From NCBI RefSeq assembly GCF_014356525.2, contig NC_052511.1, positions 33,858,687 through 33,922,686 on the forward strand: a DNA stretch of 64,000 bases, in the 5' to 3' direction. The stretch is from Nilaparvata lugens. Its lineage: Eukaryota > Arthropoda > Insecta > Hemiptera > Delphacidae. This document shows, piece after piece, positions 1 to 10,742 of this stretch (the first letter of the stretch is position 1; the number at the start of each line of letters is the position of its first letter). Position numbers and translations under genes: made by a program. A model generated the notes under the pieces. That model ran no database searches. It saw only the letters and a list, made by a program, of their open reading frames with translations, and was not told the DNA's origin.

Positions 1-480
1 AAAAATCTGTTGGTTATGGATGATTTTAAAAGTTTCAAAAGTTGAGTGGGAAGAATTTTATGAAGTTTATTGATCAGTCCTTCATGCCTCACTTTGTCAA
101 ATGCCTGTGCAACATCAAGGAAGATTGCTGAGCCTAAACATTTTTCCTCTAATGAATTCTCTAATACATTAGTGATTCTATGTACTTGGTCCAGGGTTAA
201 GTGCTTCTGCCTGAAACCAAATTGATGGGCTGGTATCAGATTCCTGCTACTTATGATGGGAGTTAATCTCTTCATTAGCAATTTCTCAAAAAGCTTTGAA
301 ATTACAGGTAGGAGAGATTTATTATATCTTCTTCAGGATCAATTTCTGATTGAATGTTGTTTGGCTTAAAAATTTCTTCTAGATGATTAGCAAATATATC
401 TGCCTTTTCTCTGTCATTTCTTGCCCAAGTACCATCTGGTATTGGAGGGGATTGTGATATTCGTCGCTAAATTCTTTTTG
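1..480 (-). mobile_element. LINE reverse transcriptase fragment (Jockey-like), broken
   Basis: Read on the minus strand, this stretch encodes part of a non-LTR retrotransposon polyprotein. About 450-330 reads like the linker before the RT (DGTWARNDREKADIFANHLE), and 315-1 reads like RT fingers and palm, ending with motif A (AIFLDVAQAFDKVRHEGL). Between the two pieces, near 312-330, the roughly 100 residues expected in Jockey-type proteins are absent and the frame shifts by one, so this copy has an internal deletion. The left edge of the window cuts it after motif A; motifs B and C are not visible. Assignment to the Jockey group rests on recalled family motifs, not on a search. Confidence 0.8.
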
Positions 481-806
481 TTGCTTTCTATAATGAATAA
501 TCTGTACTGGTATCAGCTGTCAAATTTTGAAGGTGAGTTATTAATGGATTCCTCAGTTAGCTTGTGTTTTGTTTTTCAAGATATTTTTGTCAGCAGGAAA
601 ACGAGACTGTTGCCATATTCTTCTTGCCCTTCATTTTTCTAAAACAAGTTGTCGAATCTCCAGGGGGTAATTGCATTCTTTTGTTTTCCTGGTGTATTGT
701 CTGGTGTTTTTCCAGGCTGATTTCTGGATTTGCCACATGAAATAAATATACTATGTTTGCTACAATATTTGTTAATATACTATGTACTATTCTACACTTA
801 CAGGAT
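480..806. other. AT-rich stretch, nothing recognised
   Basis: Low-complexity AT-rich sequence between the LINE fragment and the first inverted-repeat element. The one reading frame here shows no domain and looks accidental. Confidence 0.5.
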
Positions 807-1027
807 CTATAGTGAGGTCCACGTTATAATGACAGTATTTGATCAACTTTGGTTTTGCTATCCTTGTCTATCATTCGACAAAGCCGGTGGTACTATCTTT
901 TTCTAGGTCCAAAACGATGCCAATTATGTTTTTGACAGTGTAGAAATATTATTAATTAATGCAGAGAATCGGAATCGCTATTCTTCTATCTTTATCCACT
1001 GCCATTATAACGTGGACCTCACTATAG
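807..1027. mobile_element. MITE with 25-bp perfect terminal inverted repeats
   Basis: A 221-bp unit begins ctatagtgaggtccacg at 807-831 and ends with the exact reverse complement at 1003-1027. Homology continues inward imperfectly for about 10 more bases (acagt against actgc). No ORF lies inside. The structure is that of a non-autonomous DNA transposon. I see no clear target-site duplication, so the superfamily is undetermined. Confidence 0.75.
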
Positions 1028-1147
1028 TTACTAATTTGGACTTTCTGAAGTAAAAATGTTTTCTAAAAAAAATATAAATAAACAAAAATAAGTTTTTCTT
1101 GCTGAAGTATTTTCTCGTGAGATCAGCTGAGGAATAACCCACACATG

Positions 1148-1609
1148 CACTCGCTCACTCACTTCCATTACGGTATCGACAGACGACAAAATTTCCAGAT
1201 GTTTTTCCAAGGACGTATTTATCCTTTTAATGTCCTTCAGCGAGTTATCCCAGGGTTGAGACCCAGTGCAATAGAATTTTCATATCATAAACCTACTTTT
1301 TTCAAATTTCGTGAGAATCGTTAGAGCCGTTTTTGAGATCCGGTCACATACATATATATAAACATAAAAACATATAAACCGAAATTGCTCGTTTAATAGT
1401 ATTTTAATAGTTTCAAACGGATCTCGAAAACGGCTCTAACGATATTCACGAAATTTGAATCATAGTAGGTTTATGATATAATAATTCGATTGCACTAGGT
1501 CTCATCCATCGGAAAACTCGCTGAACGACATTAAAAGGATAATTCATCCTTGGAAAAACAGCTGAGACTTTCGTCGTCTGTGGATGATAAAAAAGTTAGT
1601 GAGCGAGTG
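1148..1609. mobile_element. Foldback element, ~190-bp arms
   Basis: The left arm (about 1148-1343, starting cactcgctcactcact) and right arm (about 1419-1609, ending agttagtgagcgagtg) are imperfect inverted copies; both contain the cgttagagccgttttTgag-type core in opposite orientation. The loop of about 75 bp is AT-rich with tata runs. There is no coding potential. The shape fits a long-arm MITE or foldback transposon. Confidence 0.75.
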
Positions 1610-1940
1610 CGTCTCTGGAAAATTAAAATAATTATCTCATCCCCGAAATTCAAAAGCTGACTTATAGCCAGCTGTAAAATATAAACACGATAATTTTAAA
1701 GAATTGTGTTTATCAATAAATAAAGATAACGAGTAAAGCTTGGCGCCCCGATATTCTACGTTTAAACAGAAATCAATCAGCTTTTCGTTTAAAACCGGAT
1801 GGTAACACATAATAATGGACACGTTAAGCGGACGGTCCCGCTTGCCTCAAAAACAGTCTTTAGGTAATGTCAGAGGCCCTGAAATTGATCAGGTGCGACC
1901 TGAAAACTGACACCAGACTTGAGCCAACCAGGTCACAAGA
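1610..1940. other. Noncoding, nothing recognised
   Basis: AT-rich sequence without a credible coding frame. A short minus-strand frame (1637-1822) shows no domain. Confidence 0.4.
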
Positions 1941-1973
1941 TATTTATTCATTTATTTATTTATTTATTTATTT

Positions 1974-2037
<64 letters not shown>

Positions 2038-2061
2038 TTATTATTTATTTATTATTTATTT

Positions 2062-2152
<91 letters not shown>

Positions 2153-2188
2153 TTCATTTATTCATTTATTTATTCATTTATTTATTTA
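1941..2188. repeat. (TTTA)n microsatellite
   Basis: About 250 bp of nearly uninterrupted tttA/atttt tetranucleotide repeat with occasional single-base slips and three tcat variants near the 3' end. The apparent Phe-Ile-Tyr-Leu reading frames across it are repeat artefacts. Confidence 0.95.
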
Positions 2189-2808
2189 ATACAGAACAAC
2201 AAAGACTACAGGCATTGAGCCCAAAACAGTCTTCACTACCATTTACAATCGAATAAAGTAAGTTAATAAAAGAAATAAAAATAAGAGATACAGTACATGC
2301 AATTCACAAATACATAAGAAAGTTGATAAGTATGAGGACAGCATAAGTAATTGAAAGTAATTCGAGCATAAGTAATAAATACAGAATGAAGATAATAAGT
2401 TATGAAAAGAATACAATTGAGCATAGAAACAGGTTAAGGGAAAGCATGTGCCACTGTGGGAAGAAAATTGAGGAAAGCAGAGAAGAAAAAAGAAAAAGTT
2501 TTAACAACAACAAACAAGTATAAAAGTTAAGGGATTTATCATTCCCCCATCTTCGTCTTTGTTACCTAAACGTGAATACTTATTGGTTTATTTTTGTACA
2601 TACCATACTCATTTTCTAATAATATTCTAGTGTTAAATTAAATAAAGTATGTTTAAATTCTCATTGCTTCAATGTCTGGATGAATGGATTTTGTCAATGT
2701 CCGGAAATCCGGGATTTTGCTATTCATCCATCCGGATGAATGAGAATGCAGCAGTAGATAAATTAAATTTTCTACCCTCGACCAGAGAAATTGATTGTTT
2801 GTTTTTAG
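2189..2808. other. Intron of Smu1, nothing recognised
   Basis: AT-rich sequence up to the splice acceptor at 2807-2808. No upstream Smu1 exon (LisH/CTLH region) is readable here or elsewhere left of 2809. Confidence 0.5.
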
Positions 2809-3041
2809 GTACGACGATTGATTTGTTCCGCGGCAAGGCGGCGATGATCAGAGACCAGGAGGAGGAGAAGTACCCGACGCAACTGTCCAAGCAGATCAAG
2901 TTCGGCCGCAAGTCGCATGTGGAGTGCGCGCGCTTCTCGCCCGACGGCCAGTTCCTCGTGTCCGGCAGTGTTGACGGATTCATCGAGGTCTGGAACTTCA
3001 CCACCGGCAAAATACGAAAGGATCTCAAGTACCAGGCTCAG
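2809..3041 (+). CDS. Smu1: Smu1, internal exon a (WD40 start)
   Basis: Exon of the WD40 splicing factor Smu1, a conserved spliceosomal protein that acts in the nucleus with IK/RED during activation of the spliceosome. The acceptor is gtttttag|gt; the donor is gctcag|gtaacc. The first two bases finish a split codon. The translation contains [30 protein letters not shown] and [17 protein letters not shown], matching the linker and first WD40 repeat of animal SMU1 as I recall it. The exon is noticeably GC-richer than its AT-rich surroundings, as expected for a conserved coding exon. About 180 N-terminal residues (LisH, CTLH) must be encoded left of the window. The exon ends in phase 0 (Gln). Confidence 0.97.
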
Positions 3042-3237
3042 GTAACCAACCAGACACCGTTCAATCCGATACTGAAAGCAACAGTGTATGGGCAGCATTG
3101 CTCAATTGGAGCTGTGAAGGAGTGATAAACCCCTTTACTGTCAAACTTTAACATATTAATTAAAGCTAGAATTTAATTGCTCATTAACCAAAGTGTTGGA
3201 TTGCAGTAAATTACACTAAAATTACTCATTCCGTTTT

Positions 3238-3475
3238 GGGCTAGCGCCTGTTTTTCCATAGAAATATTTGTAATTCAGTAAGTTCAGTTTAGTATAGTTT
3301 TTTCGTTAACTTGTCTCTTTTCAATCCGTAGGTATAGAAGATTTGGGCTAGCACTTGTTTTTCCATTGCATACTGTAATCTTATTAAATTAATTAATTGC
3401 ATTTCAATTAATTGCATTAATGTAATCTTTGTAATTCATAAGTTTAGTTTAATATAGATTTTCCGTAAAAAAACA
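3238..3475. repeat. Diverged tandem duplication in Smu1 intron 1
   Basis: The motif gggctagcgcctgtttttcc at about 3238 recurs as gggctagcacttgtttttcc at about 3343, and each is followed by a tttgtaattcaNtaagttNagttta block ending in a cgttaa/cgtaa motif (about 3265-3310 and 3428-3470). It looks like an old duplication of about 110-120 bp with indels. Confidence 0.55.
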
Positions 3476-3825
3476 TTACAAATTGGCAAGACTGCCTGTC
3501 ATGTTCAGATCATGGTTTATATCAGTGCTTGAATTTCTTTAAATTATTGTGTTTACCAGTTGTTTTACGGCGTTTTCTGAATTGGATGTGATTCACATAC
3601 CATTTCTCACTGAACCTACCTGATTATTTCAGTATAATCCGTGCGTGAGTATTCTGAGTGCCGACTCCACAAGCACCTATACTGTATTCTTCACATAACA
3701 TCTCTTCTTCCATAGATCAACACGATTTTACGTGAATATTATCACCTGCACAGCTGTTGTTTATCTCAACCCACCGGCCGGTCGACCCTGACAACCTGAG
3801 ATGATCATTTGAGAATTTCCCCTCC

Positions 3826-4166
3826 TTGTGTACAATCAGGTGTGACGTCAATACAGAGGTCTGCAACAAGTTGCCCCTTCCCCCTGACAAGATTAATGCC
3901 AGCCATCGCATTACTGAAGAAAGCTGGTCAACTGTAGTTCGTTCGTCCAGAAGGAAAAAACGTAAACCACTTACTCCCGACATCATTGATCCAGATGATA
4001 TCAAAGAACAATTGCCTCATCCCAATAAAGCAAACACACCAATAGCAGATAAAAAATCGAGAAAACTATCTAGAAGGGCAAAAATTGGGTGCAGGAAGGA
4101 CGCACCATTGTGTGTTATGAGCAAGACTAAAGCACTATTAGTGAGTCGTTTTGCACCTATCACAAC
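3826..4166 (+). pseudogene. LINE ORF1, N-terminal part
   Basis: The frame opens before 3826 and runs SWSTVVRSSRRKKRK to KALLVSRFAPITT, a basic linker followed by the start of the RRM-like or 'SRLxPxTT' domain common in insect LINE ORF1 proteins. It is cut at 4166 by an inserted element and resumes in frame after 6194. Its role in an active element would be nucleic-acid binding and RNP formation; this copy is dead. Confidence 0.7.
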
Positions 4167-4428
4167 TAGTGATGTGGATCGGGAATATTCCCAGTGGGAA
4201 GGAACTTATGATTTGGCAATATTTCCGGGAATATTTCCGGGGCAAAGAGATTTTGGGAATTTATGGAAACTTATAAAATTGTTCTAAAAATGATTGAAAT
4301 TGATCAATCCCACTCATATTTTAAATCAATAAATCATCATTCTATTTGATATTGATCAAGCTCAGTCACATTTTACATTGATATAATCAATAAATCATCA
4401 TTCTTTGAGCCTGTTTTTGCTCACTCAC

Positions 4429-5524
4429 TGTCTTTTAAATACTTGTATAGTCCAGTCAATGAAAGATTATAGAGGGAAATTTTTGGAACACAATTTTTGA
4501 CTCCGTAGCTCTTTTAAGGGTAGTAAGGGGGTAAACATATCAAAAGTCCTCACTCCTACCTCCTGTGCTAAGGTGGGGGGGGGTGGTTTGCCATAATTTG
4601 TTTTTCTAACAATATGCGCCTTTCGGAAATTTTTGTCTAACACAATCATAATATTAAGCTCACAAATTATCTTACAAGTTTCATTTCCAACATTTTCCCA
4701 TATCTCTCATAGTTTTCTAGGTATGAGCTCTCTAGGTATCACATTTTGAAGAAAAACCCTTCCGGCTCCGATTTTTTCATCTTTTTGGCCGTTTTTTTTT
4801 CATTTTTCACATTTTTATAACTTTTTAACGATTCATTGAAAAAATCTGCGCTAATCATGGGCTCATAGAGCATTATATTATTTCCAATTCCATCTATGGT
4901 CTCATTACTTTACGCATCTCCCAACGATTGTTGCAGCCGTTATGGTGTTGAGTGTGAAATCTTCAGTTCAACAACAATAGCTCAATTGCTAGGGAAATTG
5001 GCAGGGAATGTTTGGAACACAATATTTAACTTCGCAGCTTTGTTTGAACTAGTGAGAAGGTGAACATATCAAAAGTCCTCATCCCTCTACTCCTTGAGCT
5101 TAAGGGATGAGGGTAGTTTAAAGTTGCATTTTTTTATTTCTGGCTGACACGCATGTAACTGGGAAACAATGCATTTCAGCGACATGGCTAACTGAGTAAA
5201 AATGAAGCTAGATAAATTTCCAACAAGTTTTGTACAGTAGAGTTTTGTGATATCTTCTTTAGTTTTTGAGATATCAACTTTTAAAAGTATAAATTCTTTG
5301 AAAAGACAGTTATTCTTCCAACTTTTTACACTTTCAGGGCTTATTACTCAACAACAATGCATCGAAAAAATGTATTTTTTTACACAGGAGGTAGGTGTGA
5401 GGACTTTCAATATGATTACTCCCTTGCTATCCTTGAAAGAAGAGCTACGGGGTCAAAAATTGTGTTCCAAAATTTTCCCTCTATAATCTTTCATTGGCTA
5501 GACTATAGGAGTATTTAAAAGACA
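4429..5524. mobile_element. ~1.1-kb inverted-repeat element, family F, copy 1
   Basis: The arms are about 140 bp: left 4429-4570 and right 5384-5524. The left arm runs ttttaaatact, tatagtccagtcaatgaaag, attatagagggaaa; the right arm is its inverted copy ending ctagactatagg, agtatttaaa. Internal sequence around 4,920-5,320 is repeated in the copy at 19,007-19,800. There is no convincing ORF. This is a non-autonomous DNA element with long arms. Confidence 0.75.
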
Positions 5525-5528
5525 AGTT

Positions 5529-5757
5529 ATAGAGCATTCAGTTCTCTTCAATTTAATTTATTATTTCATCATTTTATGCATTCCATAAATTTTTATAGCA
5601 GTTTTAGTGTTGAGTGTGGTAGGAGTGAGGAATTTTTATATGCTTACCCCCTCACTATCCTTAAAAGGACTGCGAGGTCAAAAATTGGGTTCCAAACTTT
5701 TCCCTCATCTTTTCCCTATATCTTTTTGAGCATTCGTTGCCCGGACTAGTATCTTAT
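5529..5757. mobile_element. Family F element, internally deleted partial copy
   Basis: Starts with agagcattcagttctcttc, similar to internal sequence of family F near 4,866. It jumps at tgttgagtgtg (about 5,612) into the right-arm sequence (ggtaggagtgagg through ttccctatat, ending cccggactagta). About 430 bp of the middle is missing compared with copy 1. Confidence 0.6.
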
Positions 5758-6186
5758 TACAAATTACCTAAGTGAGCCTCAATGACTCTTGAAAGGTTGT
5801 GAGCTTTGGAATTATTTTCTTTTTAATATTGAATTAAACTCGAGTATGTTCCTTGTTTTAGTTAAGCCTATTTTGCTGTATTTTATAATTTCTAATTTTT
5901 AGATTTATATTTTACTCTAATCTTTATTTAGGGGGTCAATTATTTCTGTGCGGAGAAATTGAATAAAATCATGCAATGAAAGTTAAATTACATTCAATAC
6001 CTTGTTGACTTTGAATACCTGATTTACAGGCATTTATTAGTAAGTAAAAAAATCTTATTCAACTTGTAAGACATGGAAGTAGCATGATAATAGTGGTGAA
6101 ATTGAATGATCTATTGAGTGCTCATGTCTCCTTTCAGTCTATGAACTTCAAATTACTGTTTTCTTTGAACTTATTACAATTTATAA
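5758..6186. other. Rest of the 2-kb insertion, nothing recognised
   Basis: AT-rich sequence without a coding frame, ending at the second copy of the 8-bp duplication. Confidence 0.4.
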
Positions 6187-6194
6187 ATCACAAC

Positions 6195-6507
6195 AACACT
6201 GGAAGTTGAAGAATTGTTGAAGGAGTCAGTTGGTTTCACTTTTGTCTCCTGCACAAAGCTCAAGTCCAAGTATCCTAAGTGCTATAGCTCTTTTCATGTT
6301 CTGGTCTGGGCTCAGTGTTTTCCGGAAATGTCAAGTCCAGATATTTGGCCAGAAGGAGTTCCAATACTTCCATTTTATGGTTCAATTAAAGACAGACTGC
6401 AAAAAGAGGAAGGAGATCAGGGACGCAACATCGTTCCCAACTTGTCTGTTTATGCAAACAATGAGAACCCATCTTTGGAAAAGAGGAGAAACGAGAACTC
6501 ACAATGA
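6195..6507 (+). pseudogene. LINE ORF1, C-terminal part
   Basis: Continues ORF1 after the insertion: EVEELLKESVGFTFVSCTKL, KYPKCYSSFHV and SSPDIWPEGVPILPFYG, matching the recalled ORF1 signature 'tKyxxYsSFkV...DPxiWPxGvxvrxF'. The end is not sharply defined because a frame change follows near 6,500. Confidence 0.65.
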
Positions 6508-6529
6508 AGTCCCTCAGTATAATAATTAT

Positions 6530-7280
6530 ACTATCAGAATGCACGCGGCTTGAGAACCAAGTCTTCTGAATTTCTCACATCTGCAGCTGCAAATGATTTT
6601 GATGTGGTGGCTATTACTGAAACATGGCTTAAGGAGTCTCATGTCAGTATTGATTACTTCCCTGACAGCTACTATGTTTTTTGAGCTGACAGAAGGTATG
6701 AAGTGGGAGCGAAGAGGCGGCGCCCTTATGACAGTTAAAAAAACCTTCAATGCTCACTGAAGGCCTGATTTGGAGTTGATACCGGAAGTGGTTTGGATAG
6801 AGATTAAACTGCTGAATCACCTACTTTTAATATCAAATCACTACTTTCCACCCTCATGTACTCCTGCAACCATGAGTACGTATTTCACTGATCTGGAAGA
6901 GAAGCTTAGTAACAGCTGCCATGAGATCATCATGCTTGGCGATTTTAATGCTGATTCAATCGACTGGGCTCACCTCACTCGAATTCCAACAGCCCACTTC
7001 TATGCCAAGCAGAAAGGAGAAACAGTACTACAGTTCATGGACTCCCTCTGCCTTGATCAGCTGAATACTCTTCATGAGAATGGTCGCGCACTTGACTTAG
7101 TCCTCACAAATACCAACAACATTAGTGTTACTTTTGCTGATGATTCTTTTGTGACTCCAGATGTCTATCACCGGCCTTCATCAGTGTTACCGAGTCAAAT
7201 AACAACACCAGATAGAGCACCAACCACAATATTTATGATTACAAGAAAGGTGATTACTTTGCACTGTACAATATGATCAG
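6530..7280 (+). pseudogene. LINE endonuclease domain, frameshifted
   Basis: From 6,536 the frame reads QNARGLRTKSSEFL, then DVVAITETWLKESH, the N-terminal motifs of the apurinic-like endonuclease. A stop (TGA near 6,684) and frame changes follow. From about 6,860 another frame gives HEIIMLGDFNADSIDW, the GDFN motif with its catalytic Asp, and LDLVLTN. In an active LINE this domain nicks the target DNA. Confidence 0.8.
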
Positions 7281-7854
7281 AGACTGCTCGTGGGATGAGA
7301 TTCTGAATGCAACTGACTCAGAATCGGGAGCTCTCAGGTTTAATCAGAGGATCATTGAAGTTATGGATGCCTGCATTCTCAAGAAGAACCTCTTACCATC
7401 AAAATATCCACACTGGTTCTCTCACACATCAATAAGTCTCCTTAAACAAAAGAAAAAGGCCCACTACAGATTCAAGAGAAGTCGACAACCTGAAGATTAC
7501 AGCCGCTATTCTGAACTCAGGACCACTTTAAAACACCAACTCCAAGTCGACGAAAAGAGAATGATCAAAAAGGCTGAGAGTGATTTGATCTTCAAACCTT
7601 CCAACTTCTGGAAATATGTGAGCAATAGAAGAGCCGAATCTAAAAGTGCTCAAAATATCACTGTCAACGGTCAAGTCATTTCTGAACCAAAGCAGATGTG
7701 TGATAGTTTTGGTGAGTACTTTGCCTCAGTCTACCAGAAGCCCACCAATGTCACAACTCAACATGATTTTCACAGAATTGATGATAGAAACCAAACTGTA
7801 TTTGGCACTCCACACCCACCTGTGATGATGTTATCTTGGGACTTAGAACACTGA
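7273..7854 (+). pseudogene. LINE ORF2 linker between EN and RT
   Basis: Reads IKKAESDLIFKPSNFWKYVS and CDSFGEYFASVYQKP, the linker found just before the RT in Jockey and CR1 ORF2 proteins. A one-base frame change links it to the RT frame starting at 7836. Confidence 0.75.
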
Positions 7855-8792
7855 AAGGTACATCATCTACTGGACTCTCTGGAATACCATCATTTGTACT
7901 GAAAGGAACGGCTGCCCTAATCGCTCCGGTGCTGGTAAGCCCCTTCAACCTCAGCCTATTGGAAAGGGTTTTCTCAGCCTCATGGAAAAAGGCTGCAGTC
8001 GCTCCAATTCGGAAGAAAGGTCGATCAACAGATGTTTCCAACTTCAGACCGATTTCTGTTCTTGATGCAGTGCCAAAGCTGCTGGAATTCTCTATGTACA
8101 AATACATCTACAACAAGGTGAAGCATACTATAACTGAGTCACAGCATGGTTTTCTATCAGGTCGATTCACCACCACAAACCTTGCAGGCTTTCTCTCTGA
8201 GGCTGGTCCAACTGTTGAGAATCGTGGTCAGGTTGATTTGATATACCTTGACTTACAGAAAGCCTTCAACAAAATGCCACACAAGATACTGATTTACAAG
8301 CTTCCCAAGTATGGCTTTGATGAGGCCATGACGCAGTGGATTCTGTCCTATCTTAGTGACCGCATATTCTGTGTGCGATTGCATGGTCTCAAATCAAGAG
8401 AATTCGTAGCAACCTCTGGTGTGCCACAGGGATCCATCCTCGGGCCACTGCTATTCAACATTTTTATGAATGATGTGGTTGACTCTCTACAGTGTAATGC
8501 ACTCCTCTATGCCGACGATCTAAAGATTTATAAGAGTATCCAGTCTTCTTTAGATGCGTATTTGTTACAAGAGGACATAGAAAGAGTCAGCAGTTGGTCC
8601 AAAACCAACTTAATGCCCATCAACATTGACAAAACAGTTTTCATGACATTGACAAGGAAGACTAATCCATTATTCTATGCTTACATGATAGATGGAATAC
8701 AACTGAAGCGAGAAAACACAGTGGTTGACCTTGGAGTTACATGTGACTCAAAACTTCTTTTCAACGAGCATGTTGACAAAACGGTTAGTTAG
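7836..8792 (+). pseudogene. LINE reverse transcriptase, motif A altered
   Basis: A 318-codon frame covers the RT palm: FRPISVLDAVPKLLE (motif 2), DLIYLDLQKAFNKMPHK (motif A), ATSGVPQGSILGPLLFNIFM (motif B) and ALLYADDLKIY (motif C, YADD). The catalytic Asp of motif A (YLD) and both Asp of YADD are present, but the conserved AFD is AFN. The frame stops at 8790, and the C-terminal region continues broken in other frames to about 9,310. Confidence 0.9.
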
Positions 8793-9310
8793 GCTCGGAG
8801 AAAACTTGGCATGATGAGCTGGATCACCAGAGAATTCAAGTCCCCACGTTCGTTTTGTTTGCTCTACTTCACATTAGTGAGGAATGTCCTGGAGTATGCC
8901 TCAGTGATCTGACAAAGAGAAAGAATCACTTGAACACAAAGAATCGAGGCTGTCCAGAGAAAGTTTATGTTGTGTGGAAGGTATTTCCCCCAGTTTCAAG
9001 GACTGCAGTTCCAGTACCGGGCGGAAGGCCTGCTATCTGACAAACTTAGAATCCTTGCAGTGGAGAAGGAGGAAAATTGATGCAAAGTTTTTCCACAAAT
9101 CTTTGCATGGAGTTCAGGGACACTCTGTGGAGAGTGTTGGAGAGTGTTGGGATTGTTGTGCCATATCATGCGTTCAAGAGGCACCGACCCTTCAAGCCAT
9201 GCATCAAAAGTGATGTCTCTCCAGTAGAAAGATGCACCGAGATCGCCAACATCTTGTCACCAGCTATTGACTTTTTTTACCACAAATCGACTTCACAAGG
9301 ATGCTGAGTG
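8793..9310 (+). pseudogene. LINE ORF2 C-terminal region, several frameshifts
   Basis: Pieces in three frames read as one former region: ARRKLGMMSWITREFKSP, then YFPQFQGLQFQYRAE and LRILAVEKRRKIDAKFFHKS. These match the tail after the RT thumb of Jockey-like LINEs. Frame changes near 8,860, 8,990 and 9,070 kill it. Confidence 0.65.
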
Positions 9311-9499
9311 CCCTTCGAGAAAGCTTTGACTGAACTTCAACTCAGCTACCATCCTGACGTGTGCAGCATACTAAGGCAATTTCTAAGCTGTTCTGCTGCA
9401 CTAGATAACCATACAAAAAACAACTAATTGTTATAATGTATATCTTTGTAACTCACTTCTTGTTTTTTTTTTTTTGTTCAAATAAATAATCAAGCAATG

Positions 9500-10060
9500 A
9501 TAGTATATGCCATGAGAGGAATTTGAATTGAATTAGTATTGAAACTGTGTCAGATTCTGTACATCAGATTTTTATTTTGTAAATTGCATTTTTCTTTTGA
9601 AATAAATATCTTTCTGTCTATATGCCTGTCTGAAACAAAATAAAACTCTTGAGTACATTATTCATTCATTAGATAAAAAAAGATCAAAATTGGTAGTACA
9701 AAAGCTAGCCCAAAACCTCTTCCTGAATTTATTTCATTAAATTGTCCAAAGTAGGTGATTTTTCGCCTTTTAAGTATAAAAGGTGAAAAAAATCAATCAT
9801 AATTAAGACTATCCTTTTGATTTTCTCCAGTTATTTTTGGGCTAAACTTTTGAAGCGTCTTGGAATTCATCAATTTTGCTCGTAATATATCAAGCAATCT
9901 TGATTGTCATAAAACATTACAATGCTGAGACAAGCGTCAGTAAAAGATTTAAGATATCCATCCAGTTATGTAGAAAGCAATCACATTCGAAATAATAAAT
10001 TTAATTCAATGTAAAAAAACAATTTATCACATAATCATTTACCAACCTAATCATGAAACA
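9500..10060. other. Smu1 intron 1, nothing recognised
   Basis: AT-rich noncoding sequence downstream of the LINE. Confidence 0.5.
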
Positions 10061-10061
10061 A

Positions 10062-10063
10062 AC

Positions 10064-10126
<63 letters not shown>
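10062..10126. repeat. (TAA)n microsatellite
   Basis: About 21 uninterrupted taa/aat units. On the minus strand it gives a false poly-Tyr frame. Confidence 0.95.
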
Positions 10127-10132
<6 letters not shown>

Positions 10133-10620
10133 TTTTCCTTCGTCCTGGTACCCCCAGAAGAAGGGAGTTTATTATAGAAAATATAACAAACAAAAATGAA
10201 AAATACACTTATAAAAAGAAATCTTACAAACAAAACAAATGAAGAATAATAAAAAAAAGCAAGAATGACAAAAGATAAGAAGATTCCCCCCCCCCCTTCA
10301 GTAGAACATTTCAAATATTATAAACCAGACGAATTATAAATTCTCCAAAACCTTCTAAAGAAGGTTTGACTGGAGGAGTCAAGTTTTACATTATATTAAA
10401 AAAACCATAGGAATAGTACATTGATACAATCAATCAGTGATCCCAAAATAATAATTTTCAATTTAAATCATATCAAAAGAGAAATAGTTGTCAATCTTGG
10501 GTAGAAAAAAAAATTAATTGATACATTGATAATAATTCATTTAATTGTATTGTGTAGCAATAAAATAATAAAACAATGGGATTTCAGTTGTTGCTTATCA
10601 CAAACAATAATACACAAGAA
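10127..10620. other. Smu1 intron 1, nothing recognised
   Basis: AT-rich sequence containing a run of nine or more C at about 10,288 and the small inverted motif aaccttctaaagaaggttt at about 10,350. No coding frame. Confidence 0.45.
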
Positions 10621-10625
10621 AAAAA

Positions 10626-10626
<1 letters not shown>

Positions 10627-10686
<60 letters not shown>

Positions 10687-10735
10687 ATAATAATAATATA
10701 TATAATAATAATATGATAATAATATGATAATAATA
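10627..10735. repeat. (TA)n / (TAA)n compound microsatellite
   Basis: Runs of ta interrupted by taa, then ataatatgataataat units. Confidence 0.95.
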
Positions 10736-10742
10736 CTGAGAG

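Larger units (their letters stand above)
4167..6186. mobile_element. 2-kb insertion inside LINE ORF1, 8-bp TSD
   Basis: The 8-mer atcacaac occurs at 4159-4166 and again at 6187-6194. Joining across one copy makes the ORF1 frame continuous (APITT then LEVEELLKESVGF), so the interval is an insertion. The left end, tagtgatgtggatcggga, followed by ggaatattccc-type repeats, resembles hAT ends, which also make 8-bp duplications. I see no matching inverted end on the right, so it may be composite or decayed. It contains the inverted-repeat element at 4429-5524 and a partial copy at 5529-5757. Confidence 0.65.
3700..9500 (+). mobile_element. Decayed LINE in Smu1 intron 1 (ORF1 + EN + RT)
   Basis: A near-complete non-LTR retrotransposon in the same orientation as Smu1. 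ORF1 pieces lie at about 3,826-4,166 and 6,195-6,500, the apurinic-type endonuclease at about 6,530-7,250, the linker at 7,273-7,850, RT at 7,836-8,792 and a C-terminal region to about 9,310, followed by a T-rich 3' end near 9,470. It carries several stops and frameshifts and a 2-kb insertion inside ORF1. The clade is probably Jockey/CR1-like; I could not test this. Confidence 0.85.

Noticed and set aside
1867..2256. 129- and 99-codon frames made of Phe-Ile-Tyr-Leu
   Set aside because: They translate a TTTA microsatellite.
2720..3098. Minus-strand frames opposite the Smu1 exon
   Set aside because: Shadows of a GC-rich exon; the plus strand matches Smu1 clearly.
2649..3125. Start of a 158-residue protein at 2649
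   Set aside because: Only 2809-3041 is the Smu1 exon; the codons before and after it are intron read through the splice sites.
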